Positions 1 to 9,246 of a DNA stretch of 64,000 bases are shown here, piece after piece. The stretch comes from UBA5614 sp963667535 (GTDB lineage: Bacteria; Cloacimonadota; Cloacimonadia; Cloacimonadales; Cloacimonadaceae): the NCBI GenBank assembly GCA_963667535.2, contig CAXXDU010000002.1:1860001-1924000 (forward strand), in the 5' to 3' direction. A program made the translations under genes and the position numbers. Position 1 is the stretch's first letter. Each line of letters begins with the position of its first letter. Under the pieces are notes generated by a model that saw only the letters and a program-made list of their open reading frames with translations, searched no databases and was not told the origin of the DNA.

Positions 1-369
1 CCGGATGGTAGTGATACCTGGACTCTTTTTGGGAGTGAAAATCCCAATCCTGTTACTCCCGGGATCAATAATGCTCCTGTTTCTAATGAAGATAACACCG
101 TCACATTGCTTAAACCAGGCATGTCAGTTTATCCCAATCCCTCTAATAAGATAATGAATATAGAGATTACAAATTCAAAAGCTGTAGCTGTAATCAGGAT
201 TTATGACCTTAAAGGTAGATTAGTTGACGAGATTGTGAGCCTTCCCGGCTCAAAAGCAGTATGGAACGGCAATACAAAGACAGGAACAAAACTCAGTACC
301 GGTCTGTACATCGTGAAAGCAGTTACCGGAAAACATACGTTAACTCAAAAGGTTTGTATCATTCATTGA
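1..369 (+). CDS. C-terminal part of a secreted protein with a type IX-style sorting domain (5' end outside window)
   Basis: The frame is open from the first base, so the gene begins upstream; the first in-window ATG is not its start. The first ~30 residues, with a TPGINN turn, resemble the end of a lamin-tail-like domain. The last ~80 residues are a C-terminal sorting domain: SVYPNPSN, then IYDLKGRLVDEI, then VWNGNTKTGTKLSTGLYIVKA. This FlgD-like Ig fold directs export through the outer membrane in FCB bacteria and is normally processed there. The main catalytic or binding part of the protein is not visible. The next secreted-protein gene starts 10 bases downstream, so the two are probably co-transcribed. 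Confidence 0.85.
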   Translation, partial: PDGSDTWTLFGSENPNPVTPGINNAPVSNEDNTVTLLKPGMSVYPNPSNKIMNIEITNSKAVAVIRIYDLKGRLVDEIVSLPGSKAVWNGNTKTGTKLSTGLYIVKAVTGKHTLTQKVCIIH

Positions 370-379
370 GGACAGCACC

Positions 380-2476
380 ATGAAGAGAATAATATTGTTG
401 TTAACCTTGGTGAGTATAGCTTTCCTGATTAATGCTACAGTGATAACGGGCTGGGACTTTGAAGCCCAATCGCTTACTCCCTCAACAGGTAGCGGAAGCC
501 TTAACCTGATTGGAAGCTTGGTTCAAAATGCCTATGCAACAGGCTATAATTCCAGTTCTTTCGCCTTAGTTACCACAACTTTCCCGGCTCAGGGCACAAA
601 TAACCAAACAGCAGGAATTTACTTTGAAACTTCTACTGCCGGGTTCAACACTATTTCTTTAAGCTGGGCAATCAGACATAGTAACACTTCTCCCAGCAGG
701 GCAGTGCTGTTGTATACTCTAGACCGCACTGCGTCCGTACCTGTCTGGCAGCAGGCAGGAATATACACAACATCTGCTGGAGATGCCTGGTTTGCCGGGA
801 GTTTTGATGGCAGTGGTATATCTGACTTAAATAATAATCCCAACGTAGCATTTAAACTGGTAGCAGCTTTTGCTAACGAAGCAAATACGCAATATGTTGC
901 TTCAAGCTCAGGAAGCAGTTATGCCACATCCGGGAAATGGCGGTTTGATAGTATAAATCTGGAAGGAACTGCATTGATACCGCATTTGGATATTATTGCC
1001 TCTCTACTGCCTTTCTATGCCTTGGTTGGCGCTATATCAAGCCTTCAGACTTATCAGGTTTCCGGTATTAATCTGACTTCCGATTTGGTAATAACAGCTC
1101 CGGATTACTTTCAGGTTTGTCTGTCCGGCACTGGCAACTTTGCCAATCAACTTACAATAATGCCTCGTTCCGGTATTGTTGACAAATCTATAGATATCCG
1201 GTTTATGCCCACCATTGCCGGAGAACAAAATGCCAATATTCAGCACAGTGGGGGAGGTTTGTCAGTCCAGAATCTGGCTGTTTATGGTTCAACGATTCTG
1301 CCGGAACCCACAAACTATCCCACCGGTTTTTTAGCAAGCAATGTCACATATTATCAGCTCATACTGAACTGGACTGATGCCACCGGTTCTATTCAGCCTT
1401 ATGGATACCTTATCAAAGGTAGTAAAATCAGCGCTGATAGTATTGCTTATCCCATTGATGGAGTATCGGAAGCAGATAAAAAGCTGACCAAAAATGTGCT
1501 TCAGGGCATCCAGACTCAATTAATCTTTGAATTAAATGAATTAGCTCCCTACTATTTCAAAATCTTTCCTTTTACTAATACCGGTACTTCTATCAATTAT
1601 AAAACTGATGGAGTTATCCCTCTGGTTTCAGTTGTAACAGCTACTGGTCCGATTGGCTCTGTACTGATACCCGGTGATATTGCCTTTGTGGAATATGCTT
1701 CCGATTCTCCTGACAGGTTTGCCTTTGTTTTACTCAAAGATGTATTGGAAAACACCAAAATCTCTTTCACAGATAAAGCCTGGACCGGCTCTACCTTTGC
1801 TGACGGAGAGGACATATACTATTGGCGCGGAGTAGCCAGAGAGTATCTGAAAGGTGAAGTCATTCATATCGAAGAAGGTGTCCTATATTCTGACGAGGGC
1901 ATCTATAATCCTGATTTTACCGGATTTTCCAATAGTGGCGACCAAATACTGGCTTTTCAAGGTGAAGATACTAGTCCTGTCTTTATCGCCGGCTTTTCCA
2001 TTACCGGCTGGATAACAACAGGTATTCCTACCAATAATTCTTCTTATTTACCTTTTGAATTAACACTGGGCATAAACGCTTTAGGTTTTTCCACTGAGAT
2101 TGATAATGGTGTCTATAACGGAATTACAGAAAGTAGTAAAGAACTATTATTATGCAATATTAACAATCCTGTCAATTGGACGCGCAACAATTCATTAACA
2201 GGACTGATTTATCCGGAATGGCAATTCCAAGTCATTGATTTGCTTGCTACTCCCCAAATCTTTATAACAAGAATAAATAGTGATATAATACGGATAAGCT
2301 GGGATTTGGTTCCACATGCTATATATTACAAAGTATACGTTACAGCTAATCCGAATGGCTCTTTTCCTGCTGAATGGGATGTGCTGAGTGATAATGTCAC
2401 AGGTTTATTCTATGACGTTACTGTTCCATCCGGTGTCAATACTGAATTCTTTTATAAAGTTCAAGCTGAACTATAG
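380..2476 (+). CDS. Secreted multidomain beta-sandwich protein with fibronectin type III domains
   Basis: 698 residues with a clear signal peptide (MKRIILLLTLVSIAFLINA). Residues about 20-200 look like a jelly-roll. About 200-300 resemble the Ig-like repeat found in large Bacteroidetes surface proteins (pattern YQVSGINLTSDLVITAP). About 310-425 form a fibronectin III module. About 430-610 resemble a domain seen in many FCB and cyanobacterial exoproteins (IAFVEYASDSPDRFAFVLL, ISFTDKAWTG). A last FN3 module ends at FFYKVQAEL. No catalytic residues are recognisable. Unlike its neighbours it lacks a C-terminal sorting domain, so it may stay in the periplasm or use another signal. An intrinsic terminator follows. 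Confidence 0.8.
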   Translation: MKRIILLLTLVSIAFLINATVITGWDFEAQSLTPSTGSGSLNLIGSLVQNAYATGYNSSSFALVTTTFPAQGTNNQTAGIYFETSTAGFNTISLSWAIRHSNTSPSRAVLLYTLDRTASVPVWQQAGIYTTSAGDAWFAGSFDGSGISDLNNNPNVAFKLVAAFANEANTQYVASSSGSSYATSGKWRFDSINLEGTALIPHLDIIASLLPFYALVGAISSLQTYQVSGINLTSDLVITAPDYFQVCLSGTGNFANQLTIMPRSGIVDKSIDIRFMPTIAGEQNANIQHSGGGLSVQNLAVYGSTILPEPTNYPTGFLASNVTYYQLILNWTDATGSIQPYGYLIKGSKISADSIAYPIDGVSEADKKLTKNVLQGIQTQLIFELNELAPYYFKIFPFTNTGTSINYKTDGVIPLVSVVTATGPIGSVLIPGDIAFVEYASDSPDRFAFVLLKDVLENTKISFTDKAWTGSTFADGEDIYYWRGVAREYLKGEVIHIEEGVLYSDEGIYNPDFTGFSNSGDQILAFQGEDTSPVFIAGFSITGWITTGIPTNNSSYLPFELTLGINALGFSTEIDNGVYNGITESSKELLLCNINNPVNWTRNNSLTGLIYPEWQFQVIDLLATPQIFITRINSDIIRISWDLVPHAIYYKVYVTANPNGSFPAEWDVLSDNVTGLFYDVTVPSGVNTEFFYKVQAEL

Positions 2477-2508
2477 CCATATCCTCCTATTCATTTAACT
2501 CCAAGCCT

Positions 2509-2557
2509 GCGTACCGCCGGATAGCCTGAACAACTTATGGCGGTACGCTTTTTTTTA
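2509..2557 (+). terminator. Rho-independent terminator
   Basis: Perfect 10-bp stem GCGTACCGCC / GGCGGTACGC with a 20-nt loop followed by a run of T. It lies 33 bases after the stop of the FN3 secreted-protein gene and ends the operon that enters the window from the left. Confidence 0.9.
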
Positions 2558-2700
2558 TATTAAGCTGTGTTTCTGACATAGCAATTCTTTTGTGTAACCA
2601 TAGAATAATCCTCAATTATACTATGCTCCTAATACCCATGATTCTTTTGGCAGCAAGTTTTCCCTTTGCCACAAATTGCTTCCTGTCGTTTAGTTATATG

Positions 2701-2744
2701 TCTCTTCAATGTCTCTTCAATGTCTCTTCAATGTCTCTTCAATG
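2701..2744. repeat. 11-bp tandem repeat, TCTCTTCAATG x4
   Basis: Four exact head-to-tail copies of an 11-mer in non-coding DNA. First of three different 11-bp arrays in this intergenic stretch. Confidence 0.95.
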
Positions 2745-2838
2745 TTTGTTTATCATTAATCTTTCTTTTAATGATGTTAAAGTGTTCATAATATCCGCCT
2801 TTGATAAAGCTATGCTGCTCCAATGATTCCTCAATGTT

Positions 2839-2882
2839 CATCTGGGTGTCATCCGGGTGTCATCCGGGTGTCATACGGGTGT
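2839..2882. repeat. 11-bp tandem repeat, CATCCGGGTGT x4
   Basis: Four copies of an 11-mer, two exact and two with one substitution (CATCTGGGTGT, CATACGGGTGT). Its sequence is unrelated to the array 95 bases upstream but the period is the same. Confidence 0.95.
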
Positions 2883-2910
2883 CTTATGGACAAGCTATGT
2901 TCACTAAAAG

Positions 2911-3007
2911 GAAGATGAATAAGGAATGAAAGAAGAATGAATAAGGAATGAATAAGGAATGAATAAGGAATGAAAGAAGAATAAAAGAAGAATAAAAGAA
3001 GAATAAG
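2911..3007. repeat. 11-bp periodic purine-rich array (about 9 units)
   Basis: Nine consecutive 11-mers of the form AGGAATGAATA or AAGAATAAAAG. They stay in strict 11-bp register and drift gradually from GGAATG to AGAATA types. The array ends immediately before the decayed sorting-domain fragment. The 2,557-3,024 stretch holds no supported gene. Confidence 0.9.
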
Positions 3008-3024
3008 TTGAAGTGGAAAGATGA

Positions 3025-3291
3025 CTTTCAGGGAACTATCCAAATCCTTTTAATCCTGAAACTGCGATAATGTTTGATATCAGTAAAGCCGGAAATGTAA
3101 ACCCGGATATTTACAACGTTAAAGGTCAGTTAGTGAAATCGGTGATGCACGAAAACAAAGATGCAGGTTCATATTCCATAAAATGGAATGGTAATGATAA
3201 TTATAACAGGCCTGTTTCATCAGGAGTTTACTTTTATATGCTGACATCAGGTGGAAAAACCTTGACTAAAAAAATGATGCTGATGAAATAA
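3025..3291 (+). pseudogene. Orphan C-terminal sorting domain (5'-truncated secreted-protein remnant)
   Basis: In frame after a TGA the DNA encodes NYPNPFNPETAIMFDISKAG, then DIYNVKGQLVKSVMHEN, IKWNGNDN and SGVYFYMLTSGGKTLTKKMMLMK. That is a nearly complete type IX-type sorting domain. It has no start codon before its conserved NYPNPFNP motif, no signal peptide and no passenger domain, so it is the 3' remnant of a lost gene. The first internal ATG would give a 73-residue protein without the motif. The break coincides with the end of the 11-bp array. It could instead be a donor cassette for recombination with other sorting-domain genes. Confidence 0.7.
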
Positions 3292-3368
3292 GAATGTCAT
3301 ATCAGGGAGGGATTTACTTCCTCCCTGATAAACTTGGCAGGAATTTTGAATCTACGATAAAGGTTGAT

Positions 3369-5855
3369 ATGAAAAACTATATACTACTGATTATATTACT
3401 TTTACCCTTATTTCTGCAGGGAGTTACCCGCACTGTAGCTTTGGACGGGACACAGCAGTATACTTCCATTCAGGCTGCAGTGAATGTATCCTGGTTTGAT
3501 GACATTATTCTGGTTTACCCCGGAAGATATATTGAGAATATTAACCTGAATGGGCATAATGTTACGATTGCGAGTCTTTACTCACAAGATCCACAGCAGA
3601 CATACATTGACAGCACGATAATTGACGGTAATCTACAAACTTGCATTAAGGCTGAAAATGGAGAAGCCTTCACCATAAATGGCCTTACTTTTGTTAATAA
3701 CGATAATAACACACAATTTGAATTTTGGGGATCTGGTGGCGCGCTAAAGCTTAGAAATGGAAGTCACTTGATTTTAAGTAATTGTATAATACGAAATTGT
3801 TTTGCCTCCTATGGAGGTGCAATTTCGGCTGGTTTTAGTTCAATCATAGAATTTTCCAATGTTGATATACATTCCAACAGAGCTGACGAAGAAGGCGGTG
3901 GTATCGTAATTGGTGAAGATAGTCAGCTTTTATGGGATTCTCAAGCTCCAAGTAAAGTATATGATAATGTTGCCCCCATAGGTATGGATTTTTTTATTGA
4001 GGATAGCACAATACCAGGTAACATACAGCTAAGTTTTGGAAGCTCTATGCTCAATAATCCAGATAACTACTACATTGTTTATTCCGGAAATAATGACCCA
4101 CCGACTGTGTCTATAACTCAGGGATATTCTACCCCTATAGATCATGATATATATGTGAGCCCTGATGGTTTGGATAGCAATAACGGCATAAGTTCGGTTA
4201 CACCCTTTAAGACAATCCTGCATGCCTTACAATTAATTACCTCAAATCCGGATAATCCCAGGACAATTCATTTAGCAGCGGGGACTTATTCCATGTCCGC
4301 CAATGACCAAATCTTTCTGATAGCTCTCAAGCCATATATAAGGTTATCAGGAGCAGGGAGTGATGTTACTATCCTGGATGGCGAATTGCAGTCATCATTC
4401 TTCGGAGCTTATCGGGCAGATGGATTAGTAGTATCGGATATGAAGCTAATTAATGCTAGATCATCTTCAATAGCTCCGATTATCGTGGAATTTTCTGAGA
4501 ATGTAACGGTGAAGAATTTAAATTTTGAAAATAACTGTTCGAGTTTATCTGGGGGAATTGCTGTTGTTGAATGCTGCAATGTAATTATAGAAAATGTTGT
4601 TGCGGGAGATATTGAGATAGAAAATTCTGTATTAACGATTGATATAGTTTATTGTGACAATGTCATCATAAATAAGATAATCTCGAAAAACGAAACGATA
4701 ATTACAGATGAAGAAAACAACATGGGGATATGTATAGAGGAAAGCGACGTTGTATTTCGGAATTCTATTATTGCCAACAACACTGCACAGGATGCTTACA
4801 TATTCAGCTATCAGAATATTCATAATTATAATGCTGATAAGACTCTGGATATGAGTAACGTCTTGATCTATAATAATAATATCTCATTCTGTAGTTGGGC
4901 TTTTTCTCCTGTATATATCCAAAACAGATACCAGCCGGTTAAGATAAATAATTGCACCATCGCAGGCAATACAGGTTGGGGTTATTTTACCAAGATATTC
5001 TGCTATGCCGAGATAAATAACCTGATAAGCTATAATCCTTTGTTTCAGAATGAAGTGGTTATGGTCAATCATGTATATGATGAGATTTATACACATCAGT
5101 ATATAGATGCAGAAGTATCTGTCAATAACAGTCTGTTCAGGACTGATTCTATTGGAAGCAGTCTGCCCAATCTTTTGACATTAACCGATAATATATTTGG
5201 TGGTAATCCGCTTTTTCTGGGAGATGTAACAGATAGCTTAGAAGTAACAGACCCGGAATACTATTACCTAAGTGCAGGTTCACCCTGTATCAATAGTGGA
5301 ACTGCTGATACAACGGGACTCAATTTACCCCTGACAGACCTGGCTGGGAACTACCGGGTTTGGAATAACAGGATAGATATAGGCTGTTATGAATACGGTT
5401 CAGAGCACTACGTGGCAAATGAAGACCCGGAATATCCGCCCCTGCCGGATAAGATAGCAATAAGCCTTTATCCCAATCCTGTATATCTTAATGGCAGTAA
5501 GGGTGCTTATACGTTTATAGAGTTTACCTTACCGGAAAAGACCAAAGAAAAGCCTGTGGTGGAGATATATAACCTCAAAGGACAGAAAGTACGGGCAATG
5601 AAGCTGAGTGAAAGCTATAACAGCTTAGTCAGGAAAGCGGGGATAAGTATAAATAACTATGAATTAGGGATTATTAATGATAAATTGGACAATCGTATTA
5701 CAGGCAAGGGTGCCTGTGCTACAGGCGGAGAGTTTTACAGTACTGTGTTTGACTGTCGGGATGATAGAAGTCAAAGGCTGTCTGCAGGAATATACATCAT
5801 GAAAGTTACCGCAGGACAATATCACTCCACAACGAAGATGACGATACTAAAGTAA
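3369..5855 (+). CDS. Secreted right-handed beta-helix protein with C-terminal sorting domain
   Basis: I start at the ATG preceded by AAAGG, because it begins the signal peptide MKNYILLIILLLPLFLQG; an in-frame ATG 75 bases upstream would bury it. The mature protein opens like a pectate-lyase/DUF1565-type fold (TSIQAAVNVSWFDDIILVYPGRYIENI). It repeats this in a second helix domain from about residue 255 (DIYVSPDGLDSNNGI, PRTIHLAAGTYSM), with many N- and I-rich rungs. The end is a sorting domain (SLYPNPVYLNGSKG, VEIYNLKGQKVRAM, SAGIYIMKVTAGQYHSTTKMTILK). About 45 residues are inserted in the middle of that domain. A polysaccharide-binding or adhesive role is likely; catalytic residues were not identified. 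Confidence 0.8.
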   Translation: MKNYILLIILLLPLFLQGVTRTVALDGTQQYTSIQAAVNVSWFDDIILVYPGRYIENINLNGHNVTIASLYSQDPQQTYIDSTIIDGNLQTCIKAENGEAFTINGLTFVNNDNNTQFEFWGSGGALKLRNGSHLILSNCIIRNCFASYGGAISAGFSSIIEFSNVDIHSNRADEEGGGIVIGEDSQLLWDSQAPSKVYDNVAPIGMDFFIEDSTIPGNIQLSFGSSMLNNPDNYYIVYSGNNDPPTVSITQGYSTPIDHDIYVSPDGLDSNNGISSVTPFKTILHALQLITSNPDNPRTIHLAAGTYSMSANDQIFLIALKPYIRLSGAGSDVTILDGELQSSFFGAYRADGLVVSDMKLINARSSSIAPIIVEFSENVTVKNLNFENNCSSLSGGIAVVECCNVIIENVVAGDIEIENSVLTIDIVYCDNVIINKIISKNETIITDEENNMGICIEESDVVFRNSIIANNTAQDAYIFSYQNIHNYNADKTLDMSNVLIYNNNISFCSWAFSPVYIQNRYQPVKINNCTIAGNTGWGYFTKIFCYAEINNLISYNPLFQNEVVMVNHVYDEIYTHQYIDAEVSVNNSLFRTDSIGSSLPNLLTLTDNIFGGNPLFLGDVTDSLEVTDPEYYYLSAGSPCINSGTADTTGLNLPLTDLAGNYRVWNNRIDIGCYEYGSEHYVANEDPEYPPLPDKIAISLYPNPVYLNGSKGAYTFIEFTLPEKTKEKPVVEIYNLKGQKVRAMKLSESYNSLVRKAGISINNYELGIINDKLDNRITGKGACATGGEFYSTVFDCRDDRSQRLSAGIYIMKVTAGQYHSTTKMTILK
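5701..5716. repeat. Small palindrome inside a coding sequence
   Basis: CAGGCAAGGGTGCCTG is a perfect 6-bp-arm hairpin. It lies in the extra segment of the beta-helix protein's sorting domain, next to ISINNYELGIINDKL, a low-complexity motif atypical for the domain. It looks like an in-frame insertion of a small palindromic element. Confidence 0.5.
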
Positions 5856-6085
5856 ATTGAGAATCGAAGACAACTTATAAGTATGCCATTAGTCATTCCT
5901 GGCTTGAAAGGGAAACTATTCCTTTTGTATTGTGTGGTGGATTGCCATGGAGCGATGCGAACTACTTAAGAATAATGACAGTAAATCAGCATGAATATTG
6001 TATGTATAGATGTACAGTATTAAAGTACTTATTGACACGAATTCAGTTTCAACAAAACTGAACATAGATCTTTACAGTATTATAT

Positions 6086-6441
<356 letters not shown>

Positions 6442-6529
6442 AAATACAATTATTTACCACGAAATACACGAAACAAACGAAAAGCATTATTATTGTTCAT
6501 TTTGCACAATCAGGGATTACTCAAGAAGA

Positions 6530-7378
6530 ATGAAGAAATTAATTGGACTTATTAAATTAATGAGGTTTGAGCTTCCGCTTTCAGCAGGGGTATGCGTCGT
6601 GCTGGGACAAGTACTTGCTCAATGTAAGTTTGCTTCTTTTCTGGTAATGCTGAATGGATTTCTTTCTATCTTCTTTATCTCTGCTGCTATCCTGGTGATG
6701 AATGATATCATTGACCTGGAAACGGATAAAATCAATGCTCCTGAACGACCTCTGCCTTCCAAACAAGTTACTCCGGCGCAATCTATTATCTTTGCCATAT
6801 TTCTATTAACAGCAGGTTTGATTTTAAGCAGTCTGATTAGCATAAATGCGCTTCTGATATCAATTGTCTTAGCCATTATCGGTTTTCTCTATAACCGCTA
6901 TTTTATGAAACATGGTTTGATCGGTAATCTGATGGTTAGCTTCTCGGTGGGGATGACCTTTATTTATGGTGGCGCATCTGTGGGCATGCCTTTCAATAAA
7001 ACAGTGCTGTTCTTTGCACTGATATCTGCTTTGGTGGATTTGGGAGAAGAGATTGCAGCCGATGCCATGGATATGGAAGGAGACAAATTAATCAATTCCA
7101 AATCTCTGGCAATAAAATACGGTAAGAGTACTGCACGTAAGGTAAGCACCGGAATATTCTCTCTGGTCGTACTACTATCAGCTATACCTTTTATCTTCAA
7201 ATGGTTTAGCTTGATATATCTGATACCGATAGTAATTATGGATTTCTTTATTGCTTATTCGACACTCAAATTACTGAAAGCACCCAAAGAAAGTGAACGT
7301 GTTTACATCAGAATGATTTATCTGGGAGCAACCTTCGGGTTAGTGGTATTCCTTGTCATGAGACTGGCAGGATTATAA
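6530..7378 (+). CDS. UbiA-family prenyltransferase, resembling digeranylgeranylglyceryl phosphate synthase
   Basis: 282-residue polytopic membrane enzyme. I start at MKKLIGLIKLMRFELPL; the longer open frame runs back into the tmRNA and is not credible. The first Asp-rich motif is NDIIDLETDKINAPERPLPS (about residues 60-80, NDxxDxxxD) and the second is DLGEEIAADAMDMEGD (about 160-175). Together these are the Mg-diphosphate sites of UbiA enzymes. The PERPLPS wording and short length match the geranylgeranylglycerol-phosphate geranylgeranyltransferase subgroup better than UbiA, MenA or CyoE. Cloacimonadota and other FCB lineages are reported to carry archaeal-type ether-lipid genes. The GGGP synthase partner is not in the window. 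Quinone or chlorophyll-type prenyl transfer is the alternative. Confidence 0.75.
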   Translation: MKKLIGLIKLMRFELPLSAGVCVVLGQVLAQCKFASFLVMLNGFLSIFFISAAILVMNDIIDLETDKINAPERPLPSKQVTPAQSIIFAIFLLTAGLILSSLISINALLISIVLAIIGFLYNRYFMKHGLIGNLMVSFSVGMTFIYGGASVGMPFNKTVLFFALISALVDLGEEIAADAMDMEGDKLINSKSLAIKYGKSTARKVSTGIFSLVVLLSAIPFIFKWFSLIYLIPIVIMDFFIAYSTLKLLKAPKESERVYIRMIYLGATFGLVVFLVMRLAGL

Positions 7379-7484
7379 AATTTTACTTTACAATAACCTC
7401 GTTATTTAAACAAGTATTTCAACAAAGCAAGAGAGAAGATATTTCTGCATAGGAAAAAGCATTTCTTGATTTGGAGAATGCCGG

Positions 7485-8240
7485 ATGGACGTAACTCAAT
7501 ATCAATACAACAGTGTGAAGCAGTATTATGCAAAATGGCTTGATATGGCGGTTGAGGATATGGACAAAAGCTTTCATATCACAAGCTCAGCTCTGCGCAG
7601 TATTGCTCAATTCGGCTTTTCTAAACCACATAAAGTCTATTGTTTATTCAGACAGGGACATCTATCCATATCGTGTAAGCAAGAGCTGATAGATAGCCTG
7701 AGTAGAATAACCAATAACCTGGAACAGGCTGTAGACATAAAAGAATTAACTGATTGTTTAACCGAGCAAAATATGGGAATAGTGAACCATAGCATTGCAT
7801 ATTACCATTCAGGAATTGAACCGGAAGTTAACAACCTTGCAATTAAGCTAAGAGCAGAACATTATCAGCAATTTCTAAAATTCTTTATTACGGAGAATCC
7901 CGGTAGTGAGACTGATTGGCTGAAGGAATACTTTGATACAATGGTGAGCAGGGGATATGCTTATGGTTGTTTTGAAGCAGAGAAACTGGTAGCAGCAGGT
8001 GATTTACCCGGTATTCCTTTTATGGAAGACGTAATTGTTGAAACAGGGATTTGCACTTTAGAGGAATACCGTAATAGGGGATATGCCAAAGCTATTATCG
8101 GAAACGGCATTGCAGCGATACTCAAGGATGGTAAAGTGCCTATCTGGTCATGCAGTTATGCAAATATTGGTTCCAATGCCCTGGCAAAGAGCGTTGGGTT
8201 TATTAAGTTCGGTGATGTTTTGACTATTGATGAACAGTAA
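7485..8240 (+). CDS. GNAT-family N-acetyltransferase
   Basis: 251 residues. The C-terminal ~100 carry the GNAT core: ETGICTLEEYRNRGYAKAIIGNGI, whose RNRGYAK segment is the acetyl-CoA pyrophosphate loop (Q/RxxGxG/A), then IWSCSYANIGSNALAKSVGFIKFGDVL, the usual AN-x-AS-xx-xGF helix and strand. The N-terminal half is a variable alpha/beta region. GGAG lies 8 bases before the ATG. The acceptor substrate cannot be predicted. It is the first of a same-strand run through 14.3 kb. Confidence 0.8.
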   Translation: MDVTQYQYNSVKQYYAKWLDMAVEDMDKSFHITSSALRSIAQFGFSKPHKVYCLFRQGHLSISCKQELIDSLSRITNNLEQAVDIKELTDCLTEQNMGIVNHSIAYYHSGIEPEVNNLAIKLRAEHYQQFLKFFITENPGSETDWLKEYFDTMVSRGYAYGCFEAEKLVAAGDLPGIPFMEDVIVETGICTLEEYRNRGYAKAIIGNGIAAILKDGKVPIWSCSYANIGSNALAKSVGFIKFGDVLTIDEQ

Positions 8241-8262
8241 TAGAAGTAAATAAGGTTGTATT

Positions 8263-9219
8263 TTGGAAATTAGAATCAATGCCCAATGGGAACTCCTGAT
8301 GCTTATACTTTTTCTTTCAGATAAGAGAGATGAATGCTCTTTGGACGAGATTAGCAGCCCTTATCCTATGGAACTTGAGAAGCGATTTGGCAGCTTTCGC
8401 AACCATCCTGCTGTGACAGAATATCCCAAAATGTTTGACATGGATTTCGATGGACAAGGTCTCATAGAAACAGTATTTTATCTGGATAATGACTTTAAGA
8501 TAAGTGAAGATGCCTATAAAGATCCAGAACTTAAATCGATGTATGAAAGCTCCCTGCCAGAAATACTTGTCTATCTTGAGCATGTAAGGGATTTGTATAT
8601 TAAGACTGAATTTGAAAAGTTTATATGGGAGCAGGAAATAGTCTATCAGGATTTAATCAGTTCAATCAAAAAGACTATGACTGATAAACCGTTAAACAGC
8701 CTCTTAGAAGCTTACCTGGGAGTAAAGCAACCCAAACAGAGATTTGTATTATCTTTGTTACTCAGACCCTTTCTGGGCTTTCCGCATTGTGAGAATGGTG
8801 AAATGGAGTCTATCTTGATAATCAGCAGAATGTTGCTGGAAAGAGCCATTCAATACAATTATTTCGAAAGGAATGTCATTTCCTGTTTTTGGCATGAATT
8901 TAGCCATCCCATCATTAATCCTTTTACTGATGCTCTATTTGATAATTCACATGATATGACTGATGAACAACGAGCCTGGTATTGCACAGTAAATGAGAGC
9001 ATAATTGAGGGAATAAATCTACGGCTAAAGCTTAGAGAGAATGTTATTAATGAAGATTTCATCGAACATAATATAACCAATTCAATTAGAAATGGTGCAC
9101 CCAAAGTTAGGGAATGTGCAGACTTATTACTTGAAAAATATGAGAATAACAGAGATATGTATCCTGATATAGGAGTTTTCTATCCTGAGTTTCTCCCTCT
9201 ATTTGGAGAACGGCCATAA
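8263..9219 (+). CDS. HExxH zinc-peptidase-like protein, DUF4932-like (paralogue 1)
   Basis: 318 residues, cytosolic (no signal peptide). CFWHEFSHPIINPF at residues about 208-221 supplies an HExxH zinc motif; downstream VNESIIEGINLRL offers a candidate third ligand or catalytic Glu, as in gluzincins. It starts at TTG: the adjacent paralogue begins at the equivalent ATG with the same EI-INA- sequence. The helical N-terminal half and the wording around HEFSHP recall DUF4932 proteins, which I name from memory of the family. Substrate unknown. It is followed after 27 bases by a close paralogue, so a tandem duplication. Confidence 0.6.
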   Translation: MEIRINAQWELLMLILFLSDKRDECSLDEISSPYPMELEKRFGSFRNHPAVTEYPKMFDMDFDGQGLIETVFYLDNDFKISEDAYKDPELKSMYESSLPEILVYLEHVRDLYIKTEFEKFIWEQEIVYQDLISSIKKTMTDKPLNSLLEAYLGVKQPKQRFVLSLLLRPFLGFPHCENGEMESILIISRMLLERAIQYNYFERNVISCFWHEFSHPIINPFTDALFDNSHDMTDEQRAWYCTVNESIIEGINLRLKLRENVINEDFIEHNITNSIRNGAPKVRECADLLLEKYENNRDMYPDIGVFYPEFLPLFGERP

Positions 9220-9246
9220 AAGAAGAAATGAAGTAAGAGGAAATTA

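Noticed and set aside
2590..2826. 78-codon frame over the TCTCTTCAATG array
   Set aside because: Its repeats simply translate the tandem array; no ribosome site.
3294..3368. Longer start for the beta-helix protein
   Set aside because: Would put 25 hydrophilic residues before a clear signal peptide; the AAAGG-preceded ATG is better.
6029..6085. Specific tmRNA promoter
   Set aside because: TTGACA and TATTAT are present, but their spacing to the mature 5' end does not fit one promoter.
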